Below, piece after piece: positions 43,397 to 52,006 of a stretch of 64,000 nucleotides of DNA. Location of the stretch: positions 1 to 64,000 of the forward strand of contig NZ_JPRN01000015.1 in assembly GCF_000737715.1 (NCBI RefSeq), in the 5' to 3' direction. The notes beneath the pieces were generated by a model. That model saw only the letters and a program-made list of their open reading frames with translations, was not told the origin of the DNA and ran no database searches. A program made the translations under genes and the position numbers. This DNA is from Chryseobacterium sp. JM1 (GTDB lineage: Bacteria; Bacteroidota; Bacteroidia; Flavobacteriales; Weeksellaceae). The first letter of the stretch is position 1. Each line of letters starts with the position of its first letter.

Positions 43397-43699
43397 ATGG
43401 ACTGTCAGAAAATAGTAAAAACCCTGAAGCACAAAGACTTCATCAAAGTTCCCCATAAAGGAAGCTGGTTTGAGGACGGAGCGGCTGTATATGCGAAAGA
43501 GATTAAGGATAATATTTTTCTGCTGTTTGTTATTTTAAAAGACATTGAGATTGAAAATATTCAGGCGCTGATTGCTCATTTTGACAGTTTCAGCAGTATA
43601 GGACTGAAAGAACCGGAACAGATCATGTTCTATCTTTCGATCAAAGACAAAGAGGACCTTCATTATTTTGAGAAATATTTAAAAATTTCTGATAACTAA
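43397..43699 (+). CDS. Hypothetical protein, first gene of the catalase cluster
   Basis: It has 100 residues, soluble, no signal. Mixed alpha/beta with a charged C-terminus; no family recognised. It lies directly behind the Crp/Fnr-type promoter and 14 bp before the next small gene. Its place suggests a role in peroxide or stationary-phase stress, by association only. Confidence 0.65.
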   Translation: MDCQKIVKTLKHKDFIKVPHKGSWFEDGAAVYAKEIKDNIFLLFVILKDIEIENIQALIAHFDSFSSIGLKEPEQIMFYLSIKDKEDLHYFEKYLKISDN

Positions 43700-43713
43700 T
43701 AACCGATGAGCAT

Positions 43714-44100
43714 ATGATATTTGAAAACGACACTTTGAAACATTCCGGGCTGAATGATAAAAACAATATGCTGGAGAATGAATCTTTATTCCCTAGCGTT
43801 ATCAATTCCTACGGAGTCACTGCTTTTCTGATCAAATCATTGGAAAAGATAAAAAACAATGCCAAGTGCGATATTCTGAAAAATGTGATCGACACTTATA
43901 TCAAAGAGTATATCCTGAATATCCGTGAATACCACGGCGAAAAAACAGTATCTCCAACACCAGTGGATACAGAAATTAAAATTGAAAATTCGTCTTTTAC
44001 TTTATATGCCAAAACAGCATATTACAAAGTATTAAAAGAAGAAGAATGCCTGAACAGACTCCTGAATACTTTAGAAAAAGACAGGATAGGGCCGGAATAA
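43714..44100 (+). CDS. Hypothetical helical protein of the catalase cluster
   Basis: It has 128 residues, mainly helical, no signal or membrane segment. The middle (AFLIKSLEKIKNNAKCDILK) and C-terminal (LNRLLNTLEKDRIG) helices could form a bundle, loosely like DUF2383/ferritin-like stress proteins, but I cannot assign it. 14 bp after the previous gene and 55 bp before the catalase gene. Confidence 0.65.
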   Translation: MIFENDTLKHSGLNDKNNMLENESLFPSVINSYGVTAFLIKSLEKIKNNAKCDILKNVIDTYIKEYILNIREYHGEKTVSPTPVDTEIKIENSSFTLYAKTAYYKVLKEEECLNRLLNTLEKDRIGPE

Positions 44101-44155
44101 ATATCTCATCCATACTGTTTGACTTTTTACCCTTCACACCACCCAAAAAATTGAT

Positions 44156-46291
44156 ATGAAAAACGACACACAAAAGAATAAAAAGTTAGACCAGCTGAAT
44201 ACACACAGTACCTCTAATGAAAATGAAAAACTGACTACCGATCAGGGACTCAGGATTAACAACAACCAGGACTCATTAAAAGCCGGAGACAGAGGTCCCA
44301 CACTGCTGGAAGATTTCATTTTGAGGGAAAAAATCACCCATTTTGACCATGAAAGAATTCCTGAAAGAGTAGTTCATGCAAGAGGTTCAGGAGCTCACGG
44401 GGTCTTTAAGCTTAACAAAAGTCTTAAAGCGTATACCAAAGCCAAATTTTTGAATAATGTAGGTGACGAAACTCCTGTTTTTGTAAGATTCTCAACAGTA
44501 GCCGGAAGTAAAGGAAGTACCGATCTGGCCAGAGATGTAAGAGGCTTTGCGATTAAATTTTATACGGAAGAAGGAAATTATGACCTTGTAGGTAATAATG
44601 TACCTGTCTTTTTTATACAGGATGCCATGAAATTTCCTGATCTTATCCATGCCGTAAAACCGGAACCTGATAATGAGATACCGCAGGCAGCTTCTGCGCA
44701 TGACACCTTCTGGGACTTTATTTCGCTGATGCCCGAAAGCATGCACATGATCATGTGGGTAATGAGTGACAGAGCCATTCCAAGGAGTTTGAGGATGATG
44801 GAAGGTTTCGGGGTACATTCTTTTAAATTCATTAATGAAGAAGGTAAAGTACATTTCGTTAAGTTTCATTTTAAACCGAAACTGGGAGTGCATTCTGTAG
44901 CCTGGGACGAGGCTCAGAGAATATCCGGAGTGGATCCTGATTTTCATAAAAGGGATTTATGGGAAGCCATTGAAAACGGGGCTTTTCCGGAATGGGATTT
45001 CGGTGTACAGCTGATTCCGGAAGAAGACGAACATCTATTTGATTTTGATCTTCTGGATCCTACCAAATTAATTCCTGAAGAAGAAGTTCCTGTAGAAATT
45101 TTTGGAACTTTAACGCTGAACAGAAATCCAGACAACTTTTTTGCTGAAACCGAGCAGGTAGCTTTTCATCCGGGACACCTGGTTCCCGGCATAGATTTTA
45201 CCAATGACCCTCTACTTCAGGGAAGACTGTTTTCCTATACCGATACCCAGTTATCGAGATTGGGATCACCTAATTTCCATGAGATCCCGATCAACAGATC
45301 TGTGAATACCGTTCACAATAATCAGCGTGACGGGCATATGAGACAGCAGATTGTAAAAGGAAAAGTAAGCTATGAACCCAATTCAATCGGAGGAGGATGT
45401 CCTTATCAGGCGATGATGTCTGAAGGAGGATTTGTTTCTCAGGAAGAAAGGGTTTCCGGTGAAAAGGTCAGAAGAAGAAGTGAGAGTTTTGTGGATCATT
45501 ATTCACAGGCCAAATTATTTTACAACAGCCAGTCGGCTCCTGAACAGACTCACCTTCAGAATGCTCTTATTTTTGAACTTTCAAAAGTAACGATTCCGGA
45601 GATCCGTGAAAGAATGGTAGGACAGCTTGCTTTTATTGATAAAAATCTGGCTCAGAAAGTAGCGGATAAAGTAGGTGTGAAAGTTAAAAAACTGAAAGAA
45701 CCGAACCAAAGTATACCGGCAGACACAAATGCAGCTGAACTTCAGAGCGAAGAAAAAGAGCCTAAAACTAAGATTTCTGATGCGCTGAGTATGAAAGATA
45801 CGGTAAAAGATACCATTAAAAGCAGGAAGATAGGTTTCATCATAGCCAATGGGACGGACGGGAATGCACTCAATGATTTACAATCAAGACTTGAATCGGA
45901 AGGAGCAAAAGTAGAGCTTGTTGCCCCAAGTGTCGCTCCCGTTAAAACCAAAGATGGATCATCCCTTACGCCGAAACATTCACTTACCAGTATTGCCAGT
46001 GTATGCTTTGATGCCTTATACATCGGTGCCGGAGAAAAATCAACGAAAGAACTTATGGCTCCTGAGAACAAACATCATGTGCTGCAATTCATCAATGAAG
46101 CTTATAAACACTGTAAAGCCGTCTATTTTGGAGCAGAGACGGAACAACTTTATAACAATAGCAATATAGCCCAGAAAAAACATGAAGATCCGGCAGTTGT
46201 GATCTGGAAAGATAACAATTCCGATCAGCAGTTTATCAAAGCTGTTTCCAAACACAGGGTTTGGGATCTTGAACCGGAAAGAAACGCGTAG
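44156..46291 (+). CDS. katE: Large-subunit monofunctional catalase (HPII type)
   Basis: It disproportionates hydrogen peroxide. With 711 residues it is a clade 2 catalase: catalytic H74 (VVHARGSGAHG), N147 region (GNNVPVFF), proximal heme ligand Y361 (RLFSYTDTQLSRLG), and a C-terminal flavodoxin/GATase-like domain from about residue 560 (KIGFIIANGTDGNALNDL). It sits in a cluster with CinA-like and DUF6766 genes behind a Crp/Fnr-type operator, consistent with general-stress expression. Confidence 0.95.
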   Translation: MKNDTQKNKKLDQLNTHSTSNENEKLTTDQGLRINNNQDSLKAGDRGPTLLEDFILREKITHFDHERIPERVVHARGSGAHGVFKLNKSLKAYTKAKFLNNVGDETPVFVRFSTVAGSKGSTDLARDVRGFAIKFYTEEGNYDLVGNNVPVFFIQDAMKFPDLIHAVKPEPDNEIPQAASAHDTFWDFISLMPESMHMIMWVMSDRAIPRSLRMMEGFGVHSFKFINEEGKVHFVKFHFKPKLGVHSVAWDEAQRISGVDPDFHKRDLWEAIENGAFPEWDFGVQLIPEEDEHLFDFDLLDPTKLIPEEEVPVEIFGTLTLNRNPDNFFAETEQVAFHPGHLVPGIDFTNDPLLQGRLFSYTDTQLSRLGSPNFHEIPINRSVNTVHNNQRDGHMRQQIVKGKVSYEPNSIGGGCPYQAMMSEGGFVSQEERVSGEKVRRRSESFVDHYSQAKLFYNSQSAPEQTHLQNALIFELSKVTIPEIRERMVGQLAFIDKNLAQKVADKVGVKVKKLKEPNQSIPADTNAAELQSEEKEPKTKISDALSMKDTVKDTIKSRKIGFIIANGTDGNALNDLQSRLESEGAKVELVAPSVAPVKTKDGSSLTPKHSLTSIASVCFDALYIGAGEKSTKELMAPENKHHVLQFINEAYKHCKAVYFGAETEQLYNNSNIAQKKHEDPAVVIWKDNNSDQQFIKAVSKHRVWDLEPERNA

Positions 46292-46330
46292 ATACAACAG
46301 ACACCTTCACATCACTAAATATTTAAAATT

Positions 46331-46831
46331 ATGGAATTTCAAAAAAATCTTTTAGAATATATCAGCCAGTCGCTTCTGACCGCAGGTGAAACCATCTCGG
46401 TCGCAGAAAGTGTTACTTCAGGATGCCTTCAGCTGGCTTTTTCACAGATGCCCAATGCTTCTTTATTTTTCAAAGGAGGGATGACCACTTATACGCTGCC
46501 TCAGAAAGTAGAACTGCTTCAGGTAGATAAAGAAGAAGCCCAGGACTGCGACTGTGTATCAGAGAATGTTGCCAAAACGATGGCTCTGAATGTCGCTAAA
46601 CTCTTTAATTCCGACTGGTCCATTGCGACTACGGGATATTGTACTCCGATCAGAAAATCATTATACAAAATTTTCGCGTATTTCTCATTTTCATATAAAG
46701 GAGAGGTTATTCTCACTAAAAAACTGGAATTGCATCCCAAAACACAGGCTTTGAATGCCCAGATGTATTATACGGAGTTTATTTTAGGTTGTTTTAAAAG
46801 TGAGATCAATCAGCTGTTGATTTTAAAATAA
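46331..46831 (+). CDS. CinA C-terminal domain-like protein
   Basis: It has 166 residues. The fold of nicotinamide-nucleotide amidohydrolase (PncC/CinA C-terminal domain) is visible: AESVTSGCLQLAFS, FFKGGMTTYTLPQKVELL, VSENVAKTMALNVAKLF and ATTGY. The usual ESCTGG is SVTSG and TGIAGP is TGYCTP, so activity may be lost or altered. It starts 39 bp after the catalase gene. Confidence 0.8.
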   Translation: MEFQKNLLEYISQSLLTAGETISVAESVTSGCLQLAFSQMPNASLFFKGGMTTYTLPQKVELLQVDKEEAQDCDCVSENVAKTMALNVAKLFNSDWSIATTGYCTPIRKSLYKIFAYFSFSYKGEVILTKKLELHPKTQALNAQMYYTEFILGCFKSEINQLLILK

Positions 46832-46916
46832 TTTCATTAAGAAAGTAAAGCAGATCAGTCTCAAAAATTCAGAGATCTATATACTGAATTTAATGTTAAA
46901 CTTTAAGTTCATTACC

Positions 46917-47573
46917 ATGTCCAAAAAAGGTTTCTTTTACCGTAACAGTTTAAGTATTGTTGTTCTTGGATTGATGCTTATCTGTCTGTTGGGGCAGTTT
47001 TTTACAGGATGGAAAACGCTGAATAAAGAACTGGCAGAACAGGGAAGTTCTATGCTCAGTCTGGGTGACTATATTCACAGCGGACATTTTATACAGGCCA
47101 CGTTTGAGAATTGGGAAAGCGAATTCCTCCAGATGATGCTGTATATTGTCCTGACTGTTTCTTTAAGACAAAAAGGTTCCAGTGAATCAAAATCTCTGGA
47201 GGAAAAAGAAGACGTGGACAAAGAACCGCACCCTCATGCAAAAGCTCCGTGGCCCGTTAAGAAAGGCGGAATGTGGCTTGCTCTATACAAACATTCCTTA
47301 TCCTTAGCATTTGCCCTTTTGTTTCTGGCAAGTTTTGGAATGCACTTTTATGGCAGTCTCAAAGACTATAATGAAGAACAGATGGTAAAACATGAACCCA
47401 CGGTTTCCGCTATGCACTATATATCAGACTCCCGGTTTTGGTTTGAATCTTTTCAGAACTGGCAGAGTGAATTTCTGGCGGTTTTCTCTATTGTTATTCT
47501 CTCTATCTGGCTTCGTGAAAAAGGATCTCCTGAATCTAAGCCGGTAGATATGGCACATGATGAAACGCCTTAA
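46917..47573 (+). CDS. DUF6766-like membrane protein with internal duplication
   Basis: It has 218 residues from ATG 46917 (MSKKGFF); ATG 46893 is a possible alternative. Two similar halves each hold two membrane segments and the pattern F-x-NW-x-SEFL followed by a LRxKGSxESK tail. I recall such proteins as DUF6766. It ends the catalase cluster and overlaps the convergent AraC gene by 4 nt. Function unknown. Confidence 0.75.
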   Translation: MSKKGFFYRNSLSIVVLGLMLICLLGQFFTGWKTLNKELAEQGSSMLSLGDYIHSGHFIQATFENWESEFLQMMLYIVLTVSLRQKGSSESKSLEEKEDVDKEPHPHAKAPWPVKKGGMWLALYKHSLSLAFALLFLASFGMHFYGSLKDYNEEQMVKHEPTVSAMHYISDSRFWFESFQNWQSEFLAVFSIVILSIWLREKGSPESKPVDMAHDETP

Positions 47574-48376
47574 CTTACTTTTTTTACTTTAGGTTTAGAT
47601 TTCATAATGGCATAATAAGAAGAGGTAAACGCTGATAAACTCTGGTAACCCACTTTGTAAGCGATCTGGCTTAATGTAAAGTTTCCGGTGTCGATAAGCT
47701 CAATACTTTTCAGAATTCTTACAAGCTGATGGTATTTCTGAAGGGTAATTCCGGTTTCATTCTTAAATATTCTTTGGAGGCTTCGGACAGACATTTGTGC
47801 CTTTTCTGCCAGTTCATCAGCGTTCAGGTTGTATTTAAAATTGGAATTGATATATGTACAGACGGGAATAAGCCTTGCATCAGACGGAACGGGAATTTCA
47901 AGATAACTGCTTTCTCTGCAGAAATTGGGAAGACTTTTTAAAATCGCTTTAAAAAACAGATCCTGTTCCTCATCTTCTTCTATCAGTTGATTCCACTTGG
48001 AAGCATACAAAAGCATTTCCTTCAAAACAGGAGGGACTGCAAAAACATGAACATTCCGATAGAAATCATCCTCAAAAACAGTTTTAAATAAAAAAACCAT
48101 CAGATTGACCGTTTTTGCTTCTGAAGAGATTCTGTGAGCTTTCCCTGAAGGAACCCAAATCACATGATACTGAGGCACAAGATAAATCTTCTGATCGATA
48201 TGGAAATACTGGTAACCTTCTTCTACAAAGGTAAGTTGGGCCCGGTGATGGGCATGTTCATGATCATCATGTTTCCAGCCTTTTTCACACCAGACATACG
48301 CTTCTTTTCCGATGGTATCTACAAATCGGCTGTCGGTCTGTTCCGTTAAACCACATTTTATGATGTCGTTCTGCAT
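47570..48376 (-). CDS. AraC-family transcriptional regulator 1
   Basis: It has 268 residues: an N-terminal cupin-like sensing domain (HHRAQLTFVEEGYQYFH) and a C-terminal double helix-turn-helix (LNADELAEKAQMSVRSLQRIF, FTLSQIAYKVGYQSLSAFTSSY). It diverges from the flavodoxin-RidA fusion gene over about 70 bp with back-to-back -7 boxes (TAACTTTG minus, 48388-48395; TAATTTTG plus, 48412-48419), so it probably controls that gene. Confidence 0.88.
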   Translation of the reverse strand: MQNDIIKCGLTEQTDSRFVDTIGKEAYVWCEKGWKHDDHEHAHHRAQLTFVEEGYQYFHIDQKIYLVPQYHVIWVPSGKAHRISSEAKTVNLMVFLFKTVFEDDFYRNVHVFAVPPVLKEMLLYASKWNQLIEEDEEQDLFFKAILKSLPNFCRESSYLEIPVPSDARLIPVCTYINSNFKYNLNADELAEKAQMSVRSLQRIFKNETGITLQKYHQLVRILKSIELIDTGNFTLSQIAYKVGYQSLSAFTSSYYAIMKSKPKVKKVS

Positions 48377-48444
48377 AGAATTTTTGGCAAAGTTAATAAA
48401 AACGACAATACTAATTTTGTATGGTAATTATTTATCTATTAAAA

Positions 48445-49590
48445 ATGAAAAAACTAAGTACGGTTTTTGTATTAATTTTATTATTAAAAATCACCACAAT
48501 CATGGCACAGGAAAACAAAGCTAAAATACTGGTCCTCATTCATTCAGATAATGGAGGGACCTATGAATTGGCTAAAGAAATAGCAACCGGAATCGAAAGC
48601 AGTAAAAATGCTACGGCGGTCATTAAGCAAGTCAAAGAATCACAAAACTCAAAACTGAAAAATATTCCCATAGCATCCGTAGAAGAACTGCCTTCTTACG
48701 ATGGAATTGCTTTTGGATCACCCGTTTATTTTGGGAATATCAGTACAGGGATGAGTGAATTTTTATCGAAGACGGTTAATTTATGGACCAATCATGCGCT
48801 GGAAGGAATGCCTGCAACGGTTTTTATGTCTGCAGGAAGTGGTGCAGGAAAAGAACTGGCTCTTAATGCATTCTGGAATACGTTAGCCGTTCATGGAATG
48901 GTATTGGTTTCCAATGGAATCAGAGGAACGGAAAGTATCAATAAAGCGATTCCTCAGGGCAATACGGTTCTAGGCGTAACAAGCATGGCCTCACTGAAAG
49001 ATGTGGAAAGACCAACAAAAGATGAACGCGCGCTGGCAGAACTTCAGGGAAGTAATTTTGCTAAAACAGCTTTAGCTTTGAAAGGAACATTCAGTAAAAA
49101 ACTGACAGCAGTTGCCGCTGTAGAAAAATCCGAAGATATCAACGCTCTTTTGAAACAGAAAAACATTACCCTTCCAAAAGTTCCACAACCGGCGGGAAAT
49201 TATAAGCCTTATGTGCGTGCAGGAAATCTGGTGTTTATCAATCAGGTGGCTTTAAAAGACGGGAAAATTTTAAACCCTGGAAAATTAGGGGTTGACGTTA
49301 ATGAACAGCAGGTTAAAGAAGCTACAAAAGCTACGATGCTGAACGTTATAGCCGTTTTAAAAGAAGCGGTAGGCGGTGATCTTAATAAAGTAAAACAATG
49401 TGTGCAACTTACAGGGATTTTCAATACAAAAGATGATTATACAAAGCATGCAGACCTGATGAATACAGCTTCAGACCTGACGGTAGAAATCCTGGGAGAA
49501 AAAGGAAAACATGCGAGAGCTACCTTGGGAGCTTCCTCTATTCCTGTAAATTCTTCTGTGGAGATTCAGGCTATTTTTGAAGTGGAGTAA
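48445..49590 (+). CDS. Secreted flavodoxin-RidA fusion protein
   Basis: It has 381 residues. ATG 48445 opens a signal peptide (MKKLSTVFVLILLL..MAQ). Residues about 27-190 are a WrbA/flavodoxin-like FMN domain (LIHSDNGGTYELAKEIATG, GSPVYFGNISTGMSEFLSKT, SAGSGAGKELAL), and about 250-381 a RidA/YjgF domain (AGNLVFINQVA, ARATLGASSIPVNSSVEIQAIFEV). A flavodoxin joined to a deaminase-type RidA domain and exported is unusual. Divergent from AraC; monocistronic. Confidence 0.85.
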   Translation: MKKLSTVFVLILLLKITTIMAQENKAKILVLIHSDNGGTYELAKEIATGIESSKNATAVIKQVKESQNSKLKNIPIASVEELPSYDGIAFGSPVYFGNISTGMSEFLSKTVNLWTNHALEGMPATVFMSAGSGAGKELALNAFWNTLAVHGMVLVSNGIRGTESINKAIPQGNTVLGVTSMASLKDVERPTKDERALAELQGSNFAKTALALKGTFSKKLTAVAAVEKSEDINALLKQKNITLPKVPQPAGNYKPYVRAGNLVFINQVALKDGKILNPGKLGVDVNEQQVKEATKATMLNVIAVLKEAVGGDLNKVKQCVQLTGIFNTKDDYTKHADLMNTASDLTVEILGEKGKHARATLGASSIPVNSSVEIQAIFEVE

Positions 49591-49648
49591 ATCACTTATA
49601 AACCTATATAAATCTTCTTTATTTGCTTATATGCGGAAAAAATGGACT

Positions 49649-49710
49649 GAAAATTTCATTTGATCTCTCGCTGATCTGGCAAATAGAGCAGATTTTTTTA
49701 TTTCTGATTA
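49649..49710 (-). repeat. Dispersed module A, copy 1
   Basis: Reverse complement of 60244-60303: shared text AATCAGAAAT, AAATCTGCT, GCCAGATCAGCGAGA, ATGAAAT. Intergenic, next to module B. Confidence 0.7.
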
Positions 49711-49711
49711 C

Positions 49712-49800
49712 CTTCTGAATATTCAATAGGGATGGGCTTTAGCTCGTTTAAATAATAAAAAACGTTTTACAACGGCTTTAGCAAAAGCCTGAAAACATAA
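49712..49800 (-). repeat. Dispersed module B, copy 1
   Basis: Read on the minus strand it matches 60310-60388: TTTTCAGG, GCTAAAGCCGTT and AAGCCCATCCCTATTGAAT at the two ends with a divergent middle. Module order relative to A is swapped compared with the 60-kb copy. Confidence 0.7.
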
Positions 49801-49802
49801 AA

Positions 49803-51248
49803 TTATTTTACCCGGCCGATATGAAATTTCAGAACCTTAGAAATGATTTTTATACTATCCTCCAACTGTTCTTCGGAAAGAGATCCATAACTAAGTCTGA
49901 ATCCATTGATAATATGATCAGAACTGTATTGCTTCGGATGAATGATATTGATGCTTTTTTCAAGCAGTGAAGCTGTTACAGCATCCCAATCCAGATTTTC
50001 TTTCGGAACGATCCAGAAGGCTAGACCTCCTTCGGGAAGGGTAAAATCGGCGACATCTTTCAAATGCTTTTCTAAAAGACTGTTCACCAGATCCCTTTTA
50101 TTTCTGTAATGGACGGTGGCTTTTTTAATATGCTTTTTCACAGTGCCCTCCTTAATGAGTTGCAATACGGCCTGTTCCATAATCACATCACCCTGAACGT
50201 CAATAATCTTCCTCAAGTCTCCTATTTTTTGAATCAAATTAGGATCTTTGGATGCCAGATAACCGATCCGCAGGGCAGGAGCCACTACTTTACTCAATGT
50301 ACCCACGTAGACATAGCTGTTGAGTTCATCAAAGCTGGACACCGGAAGGATAGGCCGGTACCCAAAATGGAACTCATTGTCATAATCATCTTCAATAACA
50401 GTCATTCCATGTTTGTTGGATAATTCAATTAATTCCAGTCTTCGTGCTAAACTTAAAGTAACCGTTGTAGGATATTGTCTGTGAGGCGTAATATAAATTG
50501 CTTTTACATTTTTATTCTCTGTTAAAAGCTTTTCTATGTCTTTAGTAACAATCCCTTCCTCATCTACTGCTGCCGGAAGAAGTTCTGCTCCGGCATATTC
50601 AAAGGCTTTCCATGCGGGTTTGTACCCTGGATTTTCTACAATAACCTGATCTCCGGGTTTTAACAGGCATTGAGCAGTCAGAAACATCGCCATCTGGCTT
50701 CCCCTCGTGATTGAAACTTCATTTTCATTGATATGCATTCCCCGCTGGTGATTCAGCATCTGGGAAATGGTTTTCCGGAATTCAATATCTCCGTGTTCAC
50801 TGCTGTAACCCATCATCTGCCATTTTGCTTTCCTGTTAAAGATCTGGCGGTAGGCGCGGGCGAGTTCTGTTACCGGGGCTATTTTACTGTCGGGATGCCC
50901 ATCATCAAAATTGATCATAGGCTTGCTTAAAGCGAACGAAGCCTCTTCAGCCTCAGGATCCCTTATGCTTTGCCTTTCCTGTAAAACCGGAAGTTTGTCA
51001 GATACGAAGATTCCTTTTCTTTCTTTGGAGATCACCCATTCTTCATTGATGAGCACCTGATAGGCTTCTACCACTGTATTTCTGTTGATCTTCAGCATCA
51101 AAGCAAGGTTTCGGCTTCCGGGAAGCGCATCCCCGGCATTGAGCCTTCCGGAACGTATGTCCGCAATGATGATATCCGCGATCTGCAGATACACGGCTTT
51201 TTCAAGCTCTTTATTTATTTCAAGTTCTAATTTCCAAGGACGAAGCAT
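49803..51248 (-). CDS. MocR-type regulator 2 (GntR HTH fused to PLP aminotransferase)
   Basis: It has 481 residues: GntR winged helix (about 10-80, GDALPGSRNLALMLKINRNTVVEAYQ) and an aminotransferase domain with the PLP lysine in YVGTLSKVVAPALRIGYL and NPGYKPAW. It diverges from the cupin gene; TGGACT (51250-51255) and AGTCCA (51288-51293) lie between, overlapping its promoter, suggesting autoregulation. It probably controls the cupin and aldolase genes (inference). Confidence 0.88.
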   Translation of the reverse strand: MLRPWKLELEINKELEKAVYLQIADIIIADIRSGRLNAGDALPGSRNLALMLKINRNTVVEAYQVLINEEWVISKERKGIFVSDKLPVLQERQSIRDPEAEEASFALSKPMINFDDGHPDSKIAPVTELARAYRQIFNRKAKWQMMGYSSEHGDIEFRKTISQMLNHQRGMHINENEVSITRGSQMAMFLTAQCLLKPGDQVIVENPGYKPAWKAFEYAGAELLPAAVDEEGIVTKDIEKLLTENKNVKAIYITPHRQYPTTVTLSLARRLELIELSNKHGMTVIEDDYDNEFHFGYRPILPVSSFDELNSYVYVGTLSKVVAPALRIGYLASKDPNLIQKIGDLRKIIDVQGDVIMEQAVLQLIKEGTVKKHIKKATVHYRNKRDLVNSLLEKHLKDVADFTLPEGGLAFWIVPKENLDWDAVTASLLEKSINIIHPKQYSSDHIINGFRLSYGSLSEEQLEDSIKIISKVLKFHIGRVK

Positions 51249-51249
51249 C

Positions 51250-51310
51250 TGGACTACCTATTTATGTAAAAACTGAATCATTTAAACAGTCCAAAGATAA
51301 GGTAATTTTG
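51250..51310. promoter_or_regulatory. MocR2/cupin divergent promoters with TGGACT operator pair
   Basis: TGGACT (51250-51255) and AGTCCA (51288-51293) are inverted 38 bp apart. TATCTTTG on the minus strand (51299-51292) is the mocR -7 box; TAATTTTG (51303-51310) is that of the cupin gene. Confidence 0.6.
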
Positions 51311-51349
51311 TCATGCAATAACGCACAAACAATTAAAATTTAAAACATC

Positions 51350-51805
51350 ATGGACAAAAAAGATTTCAGTTCAAAAGACTTTCACGAAACATTTGCAAGA
51401 CCAAAGTACGTAAAACCCAGCCATTTGATTCATAAAAATGTAGAAAATGCAGGGGAGCACAACCAATTTTCAACAGAAAGAAAGCACCCGGTTTTCTTTG
51501 TAGACCTTCCAAGTAAAAATGTAAGTATGACGATTGGTGGATTAACTCCGGGACAGCAGACCAACAGACACCGTCATACCTATGAAACGGTACTGTATGT
51601 AATCGAAGGAAAAGGATGGACAGAAGTAGAGGACGAGAGAGTACATTGGGAAGCAGGAGACGCAGTTTATATTCCTTCTTGGGCTTGGCATAAACACCAG
51701 AATCTTAGCGATACAGAATCTGCAAAGTATTTAGCCTGCGAAAATGCTCCACAGCTTCAGAACTTAGGCGTTGCACTGAGAGAAGAAGAAGGAAGAGACC
51801 TTTAG
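51350..51805 (+). CDS. Cupin-domain protein
   Basis: It has 151 residues, a single cupin beta barrel: motif 1 HRHTYETVLYVIEGKG with metal-ligand histidines, motif 2 AGDAVYIPSWAWHKHQN. No signal peptide. Such cupins bind a metal and act on small organic substrates or sense them; substrate unknown. It lies between MocR2 and a DapA-like aldolase, suggesting one small catabolic unit. Confidence 0.85.
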   Translation: MDKKDFSSKDFHETFARPKYVKPSHLIHKNVENAGEHNQFSTERKHPVFFVDLPSKNVSMTIGGLTPGQQTNRHRHTYETVLYVIEGKGWTEVEDERVHWEAGDAVYIPSWAWHKHQNLSDTESAKYLACENAPQLQNLGVALREEEGRDL

Positions 51806-51819
51806 AATTCGAAGGTTAA

Positions 51820-51975
51820 GATCAAGATTAAGTCTAAGGATAAGATTTAGGGGTTAGGTGGATTCAATTTAAGATTCAGAAGAATGCTTTGATCGGCTTC
51901 ATTCATATCCAACCAAACACTTTTTAAATAGGAAATAAAGAATTTTCCCTAATCCCTAATCCCTAATCTTTATCG
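51820..51975. repeat. Short-period array with inverted ends
   Basis: AAG/TTAAG-rich text from 51825 ends in GGATAAGATTTAGGGGTTAG (51838-51857); CCCTAAT repeated three times then CTTTATC (51948-51975) is its approximate reverse complement. It lies between the cupin and aldolase genes with nothing coding inside. Confidence 0.65.
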
Positions 51976-52006
51976 TCAGTTATCATTTAATTTAAAAAAA
52001 TAAAAC

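Noticed and set aside
44492..44947. 151-codon frame antisense to the catalase gene
   Set aside because: Opposite a highly conserved catalase core; a mirror frame without its own features.
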